Assembly (NCBI RefSeq): GCF_002909485.1
Contig: NZ_PPXG01000002.1
Span: forward strand, 372,001 to 436,000
DNA length: 64,000 nucleotides
Origin: Stutzerimonas stutzeri
GTDB lineage: Bacteria > Pseudomonadota > Gammaproteobacteria > Pseudomonadales > Pseudomonadaceae
Direction of reading: 5' to 3'
In this document: positions 26,102-35,037 of the stretch, piece by piece
How positions within the stretch are numbered: the first letter of the stretch is position 1
Layout: each line of letters opens with the position of its first letter
Program-made: the position numbers and the translations under genes
The notes under the pieces: generated by a model
The model's database searches: none
What the model was told of the DNA's origin: nothing
Seen by the model: only the letters and a program-made list of their open reading frames with translations

Positions 26102-27550
26102 TTACTGATCGCCGACGCGCAGGATCTTCATCGTGTTGGTACCGCCTGTGCTGTCGTGGTAACTGTCGCCCTTGGTCAGGATCACCCAGTCGCCGGGCTG
26201 CACGATGTTGCGCTTAAGCAGCTCCTCGACTGCCATCTGGCTGACCTTTTCTGCAGGCAGCGCAGCCGGATCGAACGGGATGGTCTGCACGCCGCGGAAT
26301 AGCGCGACCCGTGCCTGGGTTTCGCGGTGCGGCGAGAAAGCGAAGATCGGCACCGAAGACCGGATGCGCGACATGATCAGCGGTGTGTAGCCGCTTTCGG
26401 TCAGGGCGATGATGGCCTTGACCCCCGGGAAGTGGTTGGCGGTGTACATCGCAGCCAGCGCCGCACTCTCGTCGCAGCGCTCGAACTGCTGGCCGAGGCG
26501 GTGTCCGGACTTGGTGCTGGTCGGGTGCTTCTCCGCGCCGCAGCACACACGGGCCATGGCCTTGATCGCTTCGATCGGGTATTCGCCGGCGGCGCTTTCG
26601 GCCGAGAGCATCACCGCATCGGTGTAGTCCAGCACGGCGTTGGCTACATCGGATACCTCGGCGCGGGTCGGCATCGGGCTGTGGATCATCGACTCCATCA
26701 TCTGCGTCGCGGTGATTACCACCTTGTTGTGGCGACGTGCGTGCAGAATGATCTTCTTCTGGATGCCGACCAGCTCGGCATCGCCAACTTCCACCCCGAG
26801 GTCGCCGCGCGCCACCATCACGCCGTCGCTGGCGCGGATCAGGCCGTCCAGTGCCTCATCGTCGGCGACCGCTTCGGCCCGCTCGATCTTGGCGATCAGC
26901 CAGGCGTCGGAGCCGGCTTCGTCGCGCAGGCGGCGCGCCAGTTCCATGTCAGCGGCATCGCGCGGGAAGGAAACCGCGAGGTAGTCGAGTTGAAGCTCCG
27001 CGGCAAGCTTGATATCAGCCTTGTCTTTGCTGGTCAGCGCCGGCGCAGTCAGGCCGCCGCCTCGGCGATTGATGCCCTTGTTGTCCGACAGCGGTCCGCC
27101 GATCAGCACGGTGCAATGCAGTTCATCAGCCGTGGCGTTGTCGACGCGCATTACCACGCGCCCGTCATCGAGCAGTAGTTCGTCGCCGACAGCGCAGTCT
27201 TTGACCAGATCCGGATAGTCGATGCCGACTACTTCCTGGTTGCCGGCATCGCGCGGATGGGTCACGGAGAATCGGAAAAGATCGCCTTCCTTCAGCTCGA
27301 TACGCTTGTCGGTGAATTTGGCGATACGGATCTTCGGGCCCTGCAGGTCACCGAGCAGCGCGACGAAACGGCCGTGGCGCGCGGCGATTTCACGGACCAG
27401 TTCGGCACGCGCACGATGCTCTTCGGGGTTGCCGTGGGAGAAATTCAGGCGGGCGACGTCCAGCCCGGCGACGATCATCTTCTCCAGTACCTCCGGCGAG
27501 CTGCTGGCTGGGCCTAGGGTGGCGACGATCTTGGTGCGACGCGGAATCAT
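26102..27550 (-). CDS. pykA: Pyruvate kinase
   Basis: The enzyme makes pyruvate and ATP from phosphoenolpyruvate, the last step of glycolysis and the Entner-Doudoroff route. The 482-residue protein begins MIPRRTKIVATLGPASSSPE and contains the active-site strand LIAKIERAEAV, VMVARGDLGVEVG, the substrate helix ATQMMESMIHSPMPTRAEVSD and a C-terminal regulatory domain (about 350-482). AAAAAGGAG precedes the ATG. I call pykA rather than pykF by resemblance of the N-terminus to the Pseudomonas PykA form. Confidence 0.95.
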   Translation of the reverse strand: MIPRRTKIVATLGPASSSPEVLEKMIVAGLDVARLNFSHGNPEEHRARAELVREIAARHGRFVALLGDLQGPKIRIAKFTDKRIELKEGDLFRFSVTHPRDAGNQEVVGIDYPDLVKDCAVGDELLLDDGRVVMRVDNATADELHCTVLIGGPLSDNKGINRRGGGLTAPALTSKDKADIKLAAELQLDYLAVSFPRDAADMELARRLRDEAGSDAWLIAKIERAEAVADDEALDGLIRASDGVMVARGDLGVEVGDAELVGIQKKIILHARRHNKVVITATQMMESMIHSPMPTRAEVSDVANAVLDYTDAVMLSAESAAGEYPIEAIKAMARVCCGAEKHPTSTKSGHRLGQQFERCDESAALAAMYTANHFPGVKAIIALTESGYTPLIMSRIRSSVPIFAFSPHRETQARVALFRGVQTIPFDPAALPAEKVSQMAVEELLKRNIVQPGDWVILTKGDSYHDSTGGTNTMKILRVGDQ

Positions 27551-27699
27551 TCAATTGCTCCTTTTTCTGGCTGGCCCCGAGGCTACTATGCTCCTCCGTT
27601 GTAGTCATCGCCCGGCGGCCACTACTCTTTCGGCTGGGCGGCCGGATCGTCTGTAGGTTTTTTGAATGCGGTCGATACAGGAGGCATACGGAGGAACCC

Positions 27700-28077
27700 A
27701 TGCGCACCCTGATCATCGTTTTTTTGAGTTTGCTTACCCTCGGCTGCAGCAGCCGTCATGCCTTCGATCGCCACCTGGACGCGGCCTATCAACATTACGA
27801 GGTCGATAACTGCGAACGCGTGATGCAATCGCTGTCGCAAGCAGAGCGCCGCAGTAAGCCGCGTAGTCAGGTTCAGCCCGAAATATCCCTGTTGCGCGGG
27901 CAGTGCCTGGAGCGCCAGGGATTGTTCGTCGATGCCGGCGAAACCTACCGCTTCATCGTCGAGCGATACCCGGCCAGTGAGTACGCCTACCGCGCCCGCG
28001 CGCGGTTGGAGACGCTGAGGCAGCTGGGCCATTATCATGTCGAGACGCCGCCAGTCGTTCAGCCGGCCAAACGTTGA
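27700..28077 (+). CDS. Small lipoprotein with TPR-like helices
   Basis: A 125-residue protein with a lipoprotein signal peptide; the lipobox LTLGC puts the acylated Cys at residue 16. The mature part contains helical-repeat-like segments (DAAYQHYEVDNCERV; FVDAGETYRFIVERYPASEYAYRARA) resembling tetratricopeptide or BamD-like scaffolds. CGGAGGAA gives a strong ribosome site. It is probably an outer-membrane-anchored scaffold; the partner is unknown. Confidence 0.82.
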   Translation: MRTLIIVFLSLLTLGCSSRHAFDRHLDAAYQHYEVDNCERVMQSLSQAERRSKPRSQVQPEISLLRGQCLERQGLFVDAGETYRFIVERYPASEYAYRARARLETLRQLGHYHVETPPVVQPAKR

Positions 28078-28107
28078 TGCCGTGATTGCAATGCTAGGTG
28101 AGGGAAC

Positions 28108-28530
28108 ATGCGGGCTTTGCTGCTGACTGCCGTACTGGTGCCGACGTTGGCATCTGCTCAAATCTACCGCTGGACCGATGCCCAGGGTCATGTGCACTTC
28201 GGCCAGCGCCCGCCGTCCGGCGCGGAGCGAGTCGACGTGCGGCCACAGGTTGTTGAGCGTGACGATGAAACCCGCGAGCGTGAAGCTCGCAGCGAGCGTT
28301 TTTTTGATGCGCGACGGCAGGAACAACAGGCTGCACGCGAGGAGGCGCGCGAGGCTCGAGCGGCTCGGGAGCAGGAATGCGGAAGTTTGCGCAGTCGGCT
28401 TTCGCAGCTGCAACTTGGTGGACGCTTCTTCCGTAACGATGCAGCCGGGGAGCGTGTCTACTACAGTGATAAAGAATTGGAGGCGGCTCGACAGCGCCTG
28501 GCTGCGCGTATCAGCCAGGAGTGCAGCTGA
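28108..28530 (+). CDS. DUF4124 domain periplasmic protein
   Basis: A 140-residue exported protein. A signal peptide ends near TLASA before QIYRWTDAQGHVHFGQRPP, which is the DUF4124 domain (Y-W-D-x-G-x-hydrophobic-x-F/Y pattern). A charged, strongly helical region rich in Glu, Arg and Ala follows (about 50-95), likely coiled coil. GTGAGGGAAC precedes the ATG. The function is unknown. Confidence 0.85.
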   Translation: MRALLLTAVLVPTLASAQIYRWTDAQGHVHFGQRPPSGAERVDVRPQVVERDDETREREARSERFFDARRQEQQAAREEAREARAAREQECGSLRSRLSQLQLGGRFFRNDAAGERVYYSDKELEAARQRLAARISQECS

Positions 28531-28577
28531 GCCGAATGAACTCGAATCGCAGGGCTCAAGCTGAAGGCTTCAACGAC

Positions 28578-29009
28578 ATGATCATGGCGAACCAGCGTCG
28601 TATTCAGCGGCATCAATTGCCGTATTACCTCAATGTTTTCAATCGGTTTACCGAAAAGCCGTTGGGCTTTATCGGCAACCTGTCCGAGGGTGGACTGATG
28701 TTGATCAGCCCCTATCCGATGATGCTCGGCGTGCGTTTCGATATGCGCCTGAAAATACCTGCCCAGGCAGGCCAGCAGCTACGCCATGTGGATTTCAGTG
28801 CATTCAGCCTGTGGTCCAGCGAGGATGTGACGCCTGGCAGCTACGACACCGGCTTCTCGCTGATCGAGCCACCGAGTGACATCCGCGAGATGATCACGGC
28901 GCTGCATCACTACTTCAGTTTTCAGCCGATGCTGCACTTTGCGGCGCCGCAGCTCAGCGGCACGGCATCTGATCGTTTTACCGACAAGGACTGCTGCCAC
29001 GGCCTGTAG
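28578..29009 (+). CDS. PilZ domain protein with intact c-di-GMP motifs
   Basis: A 143-residue c-di-GMP receptor candidate. Near the start, RRIQRHQLPYYL contains the RxxxR motif, followed by NLSEGG matching D/NxSxxG, both needed to hold c-di-GMP in PilZ domains. The start is uncertain: ATG 28578 (GAAGG ten bases upstream) is chosen; ATG 28536 or 28584 are alternatives. It lies just downstream of the DUF4124 gene and four kilobases from a diguanylate cyclase. The output target is unknown; single-domain PilZ proteins usually act by binding a partner. Confidence 0.85.
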   Translation: MIMANQRRIQRHQLPYYLNVFNRFTEKPLGFIGNLSEGGLMLISPYPMMLGVRFDMRLKIPAQAGQQLRHVDFSAFSLWSSEDVTPGSYDTGFSLIEPPSDIREMITALHHYFSFQPMLHFAAPQLSGTASDRFTDKDCCHGL

Positions 29010-29015
29010 CGCCAC

Positions 29016-30341
29016 TCATAGCGATCCCGTCTTCTTCCACGATAGGTAACGTCCAATCAGCGCGGGTCCCAAGTCACAGGGCTGGACGTCCAGCACAGGT
29101 GTGCCACGGGCAGTCAGCCGTTTGTGAAGCTCGTGGCGGGCACCCAGATAATCCTGCGCCCCACAGTAGTCGATGGCATTCTCCAGGGTTTCCACCGGGC
29201 GCAGGCGTAGGTGATCCAGTACTTCCTCACGCAGGCTTACCAGCAGCACGCGATGCCTGCGACCGAGGCGCGCCAGCGCAGCATGCAGCTCGACGTCATC
29301 TTCGTCGCGCAGGTTGCTCAGCACGATCACCAACGCTCGGCGCTGCTGCCGCGCCAATAGCTGGTCAACCGCCGCTGCGAAGTCCGCCGGTTGCTGGGTG
29401 GGTTGCAGATCGTAGAGGCTGTTCATTAACACGCGCAGATGCTTCTGGCCTTTACCTGGAGGGACATGCCGCTGCTCGCCGGCGAAGGTGCAGACGCCGA
29501 CCGCGTCGCCCTGGCGCAATGCGGCGTAGGCGAGTAGCAGGCCGGCATTGAGCGCGTGATCAAAATGAGTCAGCTCGCCATCCTGACTGCGCATGCGGCG
29601 GCCACAGTCGAGCATCAGCATGATCTGCTGGTCGCGCTCGTCCTGATATTCCCGAGCAATCGGCGTTCGCGTGCGCGCCGTGGCCTTCCAGTCGATCTGC
29701 CGCAAAGTGTCGCCCTCGCGGAACTCGCGCAGCTGATGAAACTCCAGGCCAAGCCCGCGGCGTGGGTGTTGGCGTACGCCGAGACGGTTCAGCCAGACAT
29801 CTATCACCTGCAAGCCGGCGTCATGCAGCTGGGCGAAGTCGGGATAGACGCGAGCCTCATTGGACAGTGGGACTAAACGGCGGCTGCGCCACATACCAAA
29901 CCGGCTGGTCAGGCGAATGCTGCAATGGAGCCAAGCAAAGTGCCCACGTTGAGTCGGGCGCAGGCGGTAGTCGATTCGGCAATGCTCGCCTGGTTGCAGG
30001 TGGACGTGTTGCGGTAGCTGCTCGAACGCCATGCCTTCTGGCACGTGGTCGAACAGTTCGATCTCGATTGGTTGATCATGGTCGTTGCGAGTGGTCAGCT
30101 GCACGGTGCTCCAGCGCCCGAGCGGCAGATTGCTCGAAAGGCTGCGCTGCACGGCAGGTATCGGCACGCGGCGGAGATAGACCATGTCCACCAGGACCAC
30201 CGCGCTCAATGCCAGCAACAGCCCCCACCAGGCGGACTGCCAGCTCCCGGCGTCAATCTGCAGTGCCGCTAGGATGCCGAGCGGCACGGCCAGCAGCAGC
30301 ATCGCAGCCATGGCGACGAGCAGGCGACGGGACGGTGTCAT
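29016..30341 (-). CDS. DUF58 (vWA-like) membrane protein
   Basis: The last gene of a six-gene coupled operon. The 441-residue protein has two N-terminal hydrophobic helices (about 5-55), a beta-rich extracytoplasmic or linker part, and the DUF58 core with GLEFHQLREFREGDTLRQID followed by KATARTRTPI. A vWA-like fold follows with LMLDCGRRM, the expected metal-site strand. DUF58 proteins regularly accompany MoxR ATPases, which are thought to remodel or load partners through vWA domains. Its ATG overlaps the MoxR stop by four bases. It ends six bases from the convergent PilZ gene. Confidence 0.9.
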   Translation of the reverse strand: MTPSRRLLVAMAAMLLLAVPLGILAALQIDAGSWQSAWWGLLLALSAVVLVDMVYLRRVPIPAVQRSLSSNLPLGRWSTVQLTTRNDHDQPIEIELFDHVPEGMAFEQLPQHVHLQPGEHCRIDYRLRPTQRGHFAWLHCSIRLTSRFGMWRSRRLVPLSNEARVYPDFAQLHDAGLQVIDVWLNRLGVRQHPRRGLGLEFHQLREFREGDTLRQIDWKATARTRTPIAREYQDERDQQIMLMLDCGRRMRSQDGELTHFDHALNAGLLLAYAALRQGDAVGVCTFAGEQRHVPPGKGQKHLRVLMNSLYDLQPTQQPADFAAAVDQLLARQQRRALVIVLSNLRDEDDVELHAALARLGRRHRVLLVSLREEVLDHLRLRPVETLENAIDYCGAQDYLGARHELHKRLTARGTPVLDVQPCDLGPALIGRYLSWKKTGSL

Positions 30342-31351
30342 GCGCGCGGAGCCGCGACCTGGTCGAGTACCTGTTGCAGTACCTGATCCACCGACAGCCC
30401 CTCGATATCCAGTTCTGCCGACAGTCGTACTCGATGACGCAGCACCGCCAGTGCGCAGGTTTTGATGTCATCGGGTGTGACGAACTCGCCGCCACGCAGG
30501 AGCGCTCTTGCGCGACCGCCGCGAACCAGCGCGATCGATGCGCGCGGACCTGCGCCGAGGGTCAGACCCGGCCAGCCGCGGGTGCTGCGAGCCAGGCGGA
30601 CGGCGTAGTCCAGCACTTGCTCATCCAGCGGCAGTTCGCTGGCAATCTTCTGCAGCGCAATGACGTCGCGTGCTTGTACTAACTGGCGCAACGGGCTGAC
30701 GTCGAGCATGTCGCCGCGGGTCGAACGGGTGACCTGGCGCACCAGCTGCAGCTCTTCGTCTGCCTGCGGGTAATCCATGCGCAACATCAGCATGAAGCGA
30801 TCGAGCTCGGCTTCGGGGAGCGGATAGGTGCCCTCCTGTTCGATGGGGTTCTGGGTCGCCATGACCAGGAACGGTTGCGGCACGGTCAGGGCCTTGCCCT
30901 CGAGCGTTACCTGGCGCTCCTGCATCACCTCGAGCAGCGCGGCCTGGGTCTTGGCAGGCGCACGGTTGATTTCGTCGGCCAGCAATAGGTTGGTGAATAC
31001 TGGGCCTTTGCGCAGCTTGAACTGCTCGGTCTGCATGTCGTAAACCGCGTGACCGGTGACATCGCTGGGCATCAGGTCGGGGGTGAACTGGATGCGCGAG
31101 AACTCACCGCCGAAGCAGCGTGCCAGTGCCCGCACGAGAAGCGTCTTGCCCAGGCCGGGCACGCCCTCGATCAGGACGTGGCCACCTGCGATCAGGGCGA
31201 CCAGGATGCCGTCGACGACCTCGTCCTGACCGATTACCGCTTTGTGCAACTCGTCGCGCAGGGCCTGGGCCAATTGGCTGGCACGTAGGCGCTGGCTTGC
31301 GGGGTTGGAGGCTGGGGCAGAACTGTTCGATTCGGGGGTGTTTTCGCTCAT
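30338..31351 (-). CDS. MoxR family AAA+ ATPase
   Basis: A chaperone-like ATPase of 337 residues. Walker A is GVPGLGKTLL, Walker B LLLADEINRAPAKTQ, sensor 1 lies in VMATQNPIEQEGTYPLPEAE, and a lid domain follows. Cytoplasmic MoxR hexamers act on vWA-domain partners; the DUF58 protein encoded next is the obvious candidate. Both ends overlap neighbours by ATGA, indicating tight stoichiometry within the operon. Confidence 0.94.
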   Translation of the reverse strand: MSENTPESNSSAPASNPASQRLRASQLAQALRDELHKAVIGQDEVVDGILVALIAGGHVLIEGVPGLGKTLLVRALARCFGGEFSRIQFTPDLMPSDVTGHAVYDMQTEQFKLRKGPVFTNLLLADEINRAPAKTQAALLEVMQERQVTLEGKALTVPQPFLVMATQNPIEQEGTYPLPEAELDRFMLMLRMDYPQADEELQLVRQVTRSTRGDMLDVSPLRQLVQARDVIALQKIASELPLDEQVLDYAVRLARSTRGWPGLTLGAGPRASIALVRGGRARALLRGGEFVTPDDIKTCALAVLRHRVRLSAELDIEGLSVDQVLQQVLDQVAAPRA

Positions 31352-32520
31352 AGCGCGTTCCTGAGGGTTTGCAGGTGGGCGACCTGCCGGGTGAACTCGG
31401 TGGCCGATAGGCGTTGCTGAGACAGCGGGCGCATGGCCCGCTCCACGTTTGCAATCGACAGCTGCGAGAGCTTCGCGAGCTGCGGCAGCTGTGCGCTGGC
31501 CGGAAGGTGTTCGAAGCCGGGGTGGCGGTGGTTGGCACGGTGCAGAACGTCCTGTTGCAGATGTTGCAGCAGGGCGTCCTGTCCGCTGTGGCGCAAAAGG
31601 AACGCGGCCGTGCCATGCAAATGCTCTTGCAGTTGCCGTCGCGCAGGGCTGGCTGGGGGCTGCACAGGTCCGAAACGTTGTCCGAAATGCCAGAGTCCAA
31701 GCAGGACGAGCAGCCCGAGTGCTACGAGCAGCTCCGGAAAGTAGCGCTGTAGTTGCGTGAGCAGACTGTCGTGCTCGCTGCGATGTACCAGTGTCACCTC
31801 GCTATCCTGAGTCAGGTACCAGAGCAGCCAGGCATGATCGTAGTCGCTGATGTTGCGGTTCTGCCAAATCCAGCTGTCGGTGATTGCCGTGATCAGTCCT
31901 TCGCCGTACTGCAGTTGAAGCATGTGAGTGGCGCCGGCACTGTTGGCCCAGGCGTGAGCTCGGTTGTCTGCATCGTAGAGGTGAAAATCGGTATCGAAGG
32001 CCAGGTAGGCGGGGGCGCTTTCATTCTCCAGATAGAGCTTGGTCAACTGCGGGTGTCGCTCTGCTGAGGATGACTGGGGCAGCTGATCACTGTCGTCCAT
32101 GTCCTCGGTTGCATACTGCTGAAGATTGAGTCGGTCGAGTAGCAGGTCGCCGCTTTTCTTCGATTCCTCATCCCACAGCCTTTCGGCAACGACGACCAGA
32201 TGGCCTCCGGCCGATGCCCAATCCAGCAAGCGATCGGTCTGCCTGGGCGTCAAGTTGCGGCGATCCCCAAGTAGGAGCAGGGTCTGGCCCCCGGTCGGCA
32301 GAGTGTCCAGCCCGGCAATGCCTTCGTGTTGGGATACCTGCAGCCCAAGGTCGCGCAGAAAAAGCTCGGCGGCGAGATAAGTGTTGCTTCGGGCATGGGG
32401 AGCAGGGCCGTGCTCGACGATTTCTTCATAGGATTGCAGCTGGCTGCCCAGCCAGATGATCAACAGCCCAAGTAGCAGAACCGCGACGGCGGCCAGGACA
32501 CGGGTGCGGGGATTGTTCAT
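31348..32520 (-). CDS. DUF4350 membrane protein
   Basis: A 390-residue protein anchored by an N-terminal helix (about 8-27) and a second one near residue 265. The part between has a Rossmann-like feel (LPTGGQTLLLLGDRRNL; GGHLVVVAERLWDEE), typical of DUF4350, which resembles glutamine-amidotransferase-like or GldG-like folds without obvious catalytic residues. The ATG overlaps the DUF4129 stop by four bases. The function is unknown; it is probably a structural component of the MoxR/DUF58 membrane assembly. Confidence 0.82.
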   Translation of the reverse strand: MNNPRTRVLAAVAVLLLGLLIIWLGSQLQSYEEIVEHGPAPHARSNTYLAAELFLRDLGLQVSQHEGIAGLDTLPTGGQTLLLLGDRRNLTPRQTDRLLDWASAGGHLVVVAERLWDEESKKSGDLLLDRLNLQQYATEDMDDSDQLPQSSSAERHPQLTKLYLENESAPAYLAFDTDFHLYDADNRAHAWANSAGATHMLQLQYGEGLITAITDSWIWQNRNISDYDHAWLLWYLTQDSEVTLVHRSEHDSLLTQLQRYFPELLVALGLLVLLGLWHFGQRFGPVQPPASPARRQLQEHLHGTAAFLLRHSGQDALLQHLQQDVLHRANHRHPGFEHLPASAQLPQLAKLSQLSIANVERAMRPLSQQRLSATEFTRQVAHLQTLRNAL

Positions 32521-34070
32521 TGCTGAACCTCCCGGCTGAACAACGCTCGCCAATCGCCGCACAGCTCGTCGCGGGTTGCCTCGCTGGCACGCTGCTGCCC
32601 GTACGCCTGGCTCTGCCAGTGAGATGTGAGGTGCTCGGCAAAACGGGACAGCGCCTCTTGCTGCAGCTGTTGCACACGCTGCAGTACTTCGACCTCGGTA
32701 TGCGCTGCTTTCAACGGCAGCTGGAAGTCATGCAACAGGCGGCTGAGCAAGCCGCGATAGAGTAGCGCCAGCGCTGCGCGTGGATCGTGTTGCCAGAGCC
32801 GTTCGACCTCGCCGGCGATATCGGTCGGCAGGCTTTCGGGCGCAACGTCGAGGCCGAACAGTTGGGTAGGAGGTGTGCGCCGCCGTCTGCGCGGTAGCCG
32901 CGCTCGGCCGCCGAAGGTTTGCAACCAATCGCGGTACCGCCACAGTAGGAGCGCGACCAGCGCGGCCAGTGCCGCCCACAGAAGGACCTCCAGTGCCTGC
33001 GCCAGACGTTCCAGGCCATGCCATAGCGAACCGCCTTGCAGCAGGCTTTCGATCAGACGCGCTAAAGCGCCGGGCTGCTGAGCGTCGTCAGCGTCGCCAA
33101 GGCGCCAGCGGGTAACCGTTTCGCGGTGTTGAAAGGGTGGCTGGTCGAGCAGTTCCTTGATCTGTTGCCGCGACGCTTCGCTGGTCAGCGGCTGGTGGAG
33201 CAGGCGTTCGGTCTCCGGCCCAAGCTGCAGCTCATCGGGCTTAGACGCAGGTGCCGCCCAGGCGGCGTGATCTGCTGGCCAAAGCAGCAGGCTGCATGCC
33301 AATAGCAGCGCCGGCATGGCGCTTAATAGACGCTGGCGCAATCTGCGGAATGCCAGCTCAATGTCCCACGCCTCAAGATGGGTGCGCCGGTTGAGATAGA
33401 GACTAAAGCCGCAGGCGACGTAGATCGGCTCCCAGACGATCAGAATCAGTACATACAGCAGATTGGACAGGTGTTCGAGCCAGAGCCATTCGGCGCTTAA
33501 ACCGAGCAGATCCTCCCAATTCCAGCGCTGCACCAGCTGTGCCGGCAACAGGAAATACAGTACGCCGAGCAGGCCGAGCCAGAGGGCCCCTTCCAAGTGC
33601 ACGCCGACGACGGTCAGCCAGCTTGCTGCGCGCCCGTTGCGTAGATTGAGCGTTATCAGGCGCTGTCTGCGTGGCTTGCCGCCGAGTCCTTCGAGTTGCT
33701 GCACCGGCAGGTCGAAGCTGCGTGTCATGCTCAGCCGTCGCCAGGTGAGGCTGGCGAACCACTGCGGGCGCAGCAGCCTTGGAAAGGCCTTCAGACTCTC
33801 CTTGAATCCCGGTGTTTCGCCGAACAACGCTCTGGACAGAATGTGCAGTGGCAACCGCTCGTAAAGCGGCTTGAGCCACCAGAACAACAGCAACGCCGCG
33901 GTTGGGTGCTGCCAGAGCAGCAGGCTGATCAGACCGAATGCCGGCAGCGTGACGGCTGCCCAGCTCGCCATCAGCAGCGGCGCATGGCGCCTGGCGAGCA
34001 GAGTGCCAAGGTCCAGCGCCTCCCAGGGGCTGCGCGGGCGGATCGAGACGCTGGCATCACTCAGCTGCAT
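32517..34070 (-). CDS. DUF4129 multi-helix membrane protein
   Basis: A 517-residue protein with several hydrophobic segments in the first 270 residues, a soluble middle with many charged residues, another helix near 375, and a C-terminal DUF4129 domain (about 440-510: DPRAALALLYRGLLSRLLHD). DUF4129 is often fused to or next to transglutaminase-like and MoxR modules. GCGAGGTC supplies the ribosome site before the ATG at 34070, inside the end of the SpoIIM-like gene (14-base overlap). The role is unknown. Confidence 0.8.
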   Translation of the reverse strand: MQLSDASVSIRPRSPWEALDLGTLLARRHAPLLMASWAAVTLPAFGLISLLLWQHPTAALLLFWWLKPLYERLPLHILSRALFGETPGFKESLKAFPRLLRPQWFASLTWRRLSMTRSFDLPVQQLEGLGGKPRRQRLITLNLRNGRAASWLTVVGVHLEGALWLGLLGVLYFLLPAQLVQRWNWEDLLGLSAEWLWLEHLSNLLYVLILIVWEPIYVACGFSLYLNRRTHLEAWDIELAFRRLRQRLLSAMPALLLACSLLLWPADHAAWAAPASKPDELQLGPETERLLHQPLTSEASRQQIKELLDQPPFQHRETVTRWRLGDADDAQQPGALARLIESLLQGGSLWHGLERLAQALEVLLWAALAALVALLLWRYRDWLQTFGGRARLPRRRRRTPPTQLFGLDVAPESLPTDIAGEVERLWQHDPRAALALLYRGLLSRLLHDFQLPLKAAHTEVEVLQRVQQLQQEALSRFAEHLTSHWQSQAYGQQRASEATRDELCGDWRALFSREVQQ

Positions 34071-35037
34071 GATGACCTCGCCCGGCAAAGTAGAAATAGG
34101 CCGCCACAAGCAACCACAGCAGGGCGCCGACGATGTACTTAATCATGGGCGTGGTCAGGGTCATGGATGACCAGTAGGCCTCGACGAACGCAGCGATCAG
34201 CAGGAACACGGTGGCGCCGCCGACTAGCTGGATGCCTCGCTTGGCTGCCTGACGTAATGCGGTACTTCGAGGTAGTCGGCCCGGCGCCAGTATTGCAGCG
34301 CCAAGCTGCAGTCCTGCTGCGCCCGCCAGAGTGATGGCGGTCAGTTCGAAGGCGCCATGACCGATGACAAACGACCAGAACGGCTGGTGGTACCCGATGC
34401 CTGTCAGGTGGCCCGCCACGGCGCCAATCATCAGGCCGTTGAATAGCAGGAAGAACAGGCTGCCAAGCCCCAGCAGCAGCCCGCTGGCAAATGTCTGGAA
34501 GGCGATGCCGATGTTGTTCATCACGTAATAGCCGAACATCAGCCAGTCGTCACCCGCACCGCGCTCGGCGAAGCGACCCAAACGGCGGGCGTCGGGATCG
34601 TACATCTGCTCCATCTGCGCGACCTGATCAGGAGTCAAGAGGCTATAGACCAGGTCGGGAAACGCGTATGCCAGCAAGCCCATGCCGATCAGGCTGCCGT
34701 AGAAAAGCAGGCTGGCTGCCAGTACATAGCGCCACTGAGCTCGTACCGAGCGGGCGAAATCGCTGATGATGAAACCTGCCAGCCGACCAGGCAGGGGGCT
34801 GCGGTGCCGATAAAATTGTTGATGGCCACGCAGCGCCAGTTGATGCAGCTGCTCGATCAGTTGACTGCTGTAACCGCGGGACTCGGCCAGGGCTAGCTGC
34901 TGGCAGAGCTGTCGGTAGGCCGCAGGGAACGTGTCGACCTGTCCTGGGCTTGGTTTGCCGCGCTCCAGCGCCTCCAGTTGGGTGGAGAATGCGTGCCAGT
35001 CGGCGTGATGCTGACGTTCGAATACGGCCTGCTTCAT
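34057..35037 (-). CDS. SpoIIM-like (stage II sporulation protein M family) membrane protein
   Basis: A 326-residue inner-membrane protein with a soluble N-terminal region of about 100 residues and five or more helices after it; GYYVMNNIGIAFQTFASGLL and IGHGAFELTAITLAGAAGL are the family's conserved stretches. Despite the name, this organism is not a spore former; the family in proteobacteria is a MoxR-operon partner. The ATG overlaps the RDD gene stop by four bases. Confidence 0.88.
   Translation of the reverse strand: MKQAVFERQHHADWHAFSTQLEALERGKPSPGQVDTFPAAYRQLCQQLALAESRGYSSQLIEQLHQLALRGHQQFYRHRSPLPGRLAGFIISDFARSVRAQWRYVLAASLLFYGSLIGMGLLAYAFPDLVYSLLTPDQVAQMEQMYDPDARRLGRFAERGAGDDWLMFGYYVMNNIGIAFQTFASGLLLGLGSLFFLLFNGLMIGAVAGHLTGIGYHQPFWSFVIGHGAFELTAITLAGAAGLQLGAAILAPGRLPRSTALRQAAKRGIQLVGGATVFLLIAAFVEAYWSSMTLTTPMIKYIVGALLWLLVAAYFYFAGRGHHAAE

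Noticed and set aside
34057-35037. Sporulation role, suggested by the SpoIIM family name
   Set aside because: The rest of the window is from a non-sporulating Pseudomonas-like organism, and the gene is embedded in a MoxR operon.
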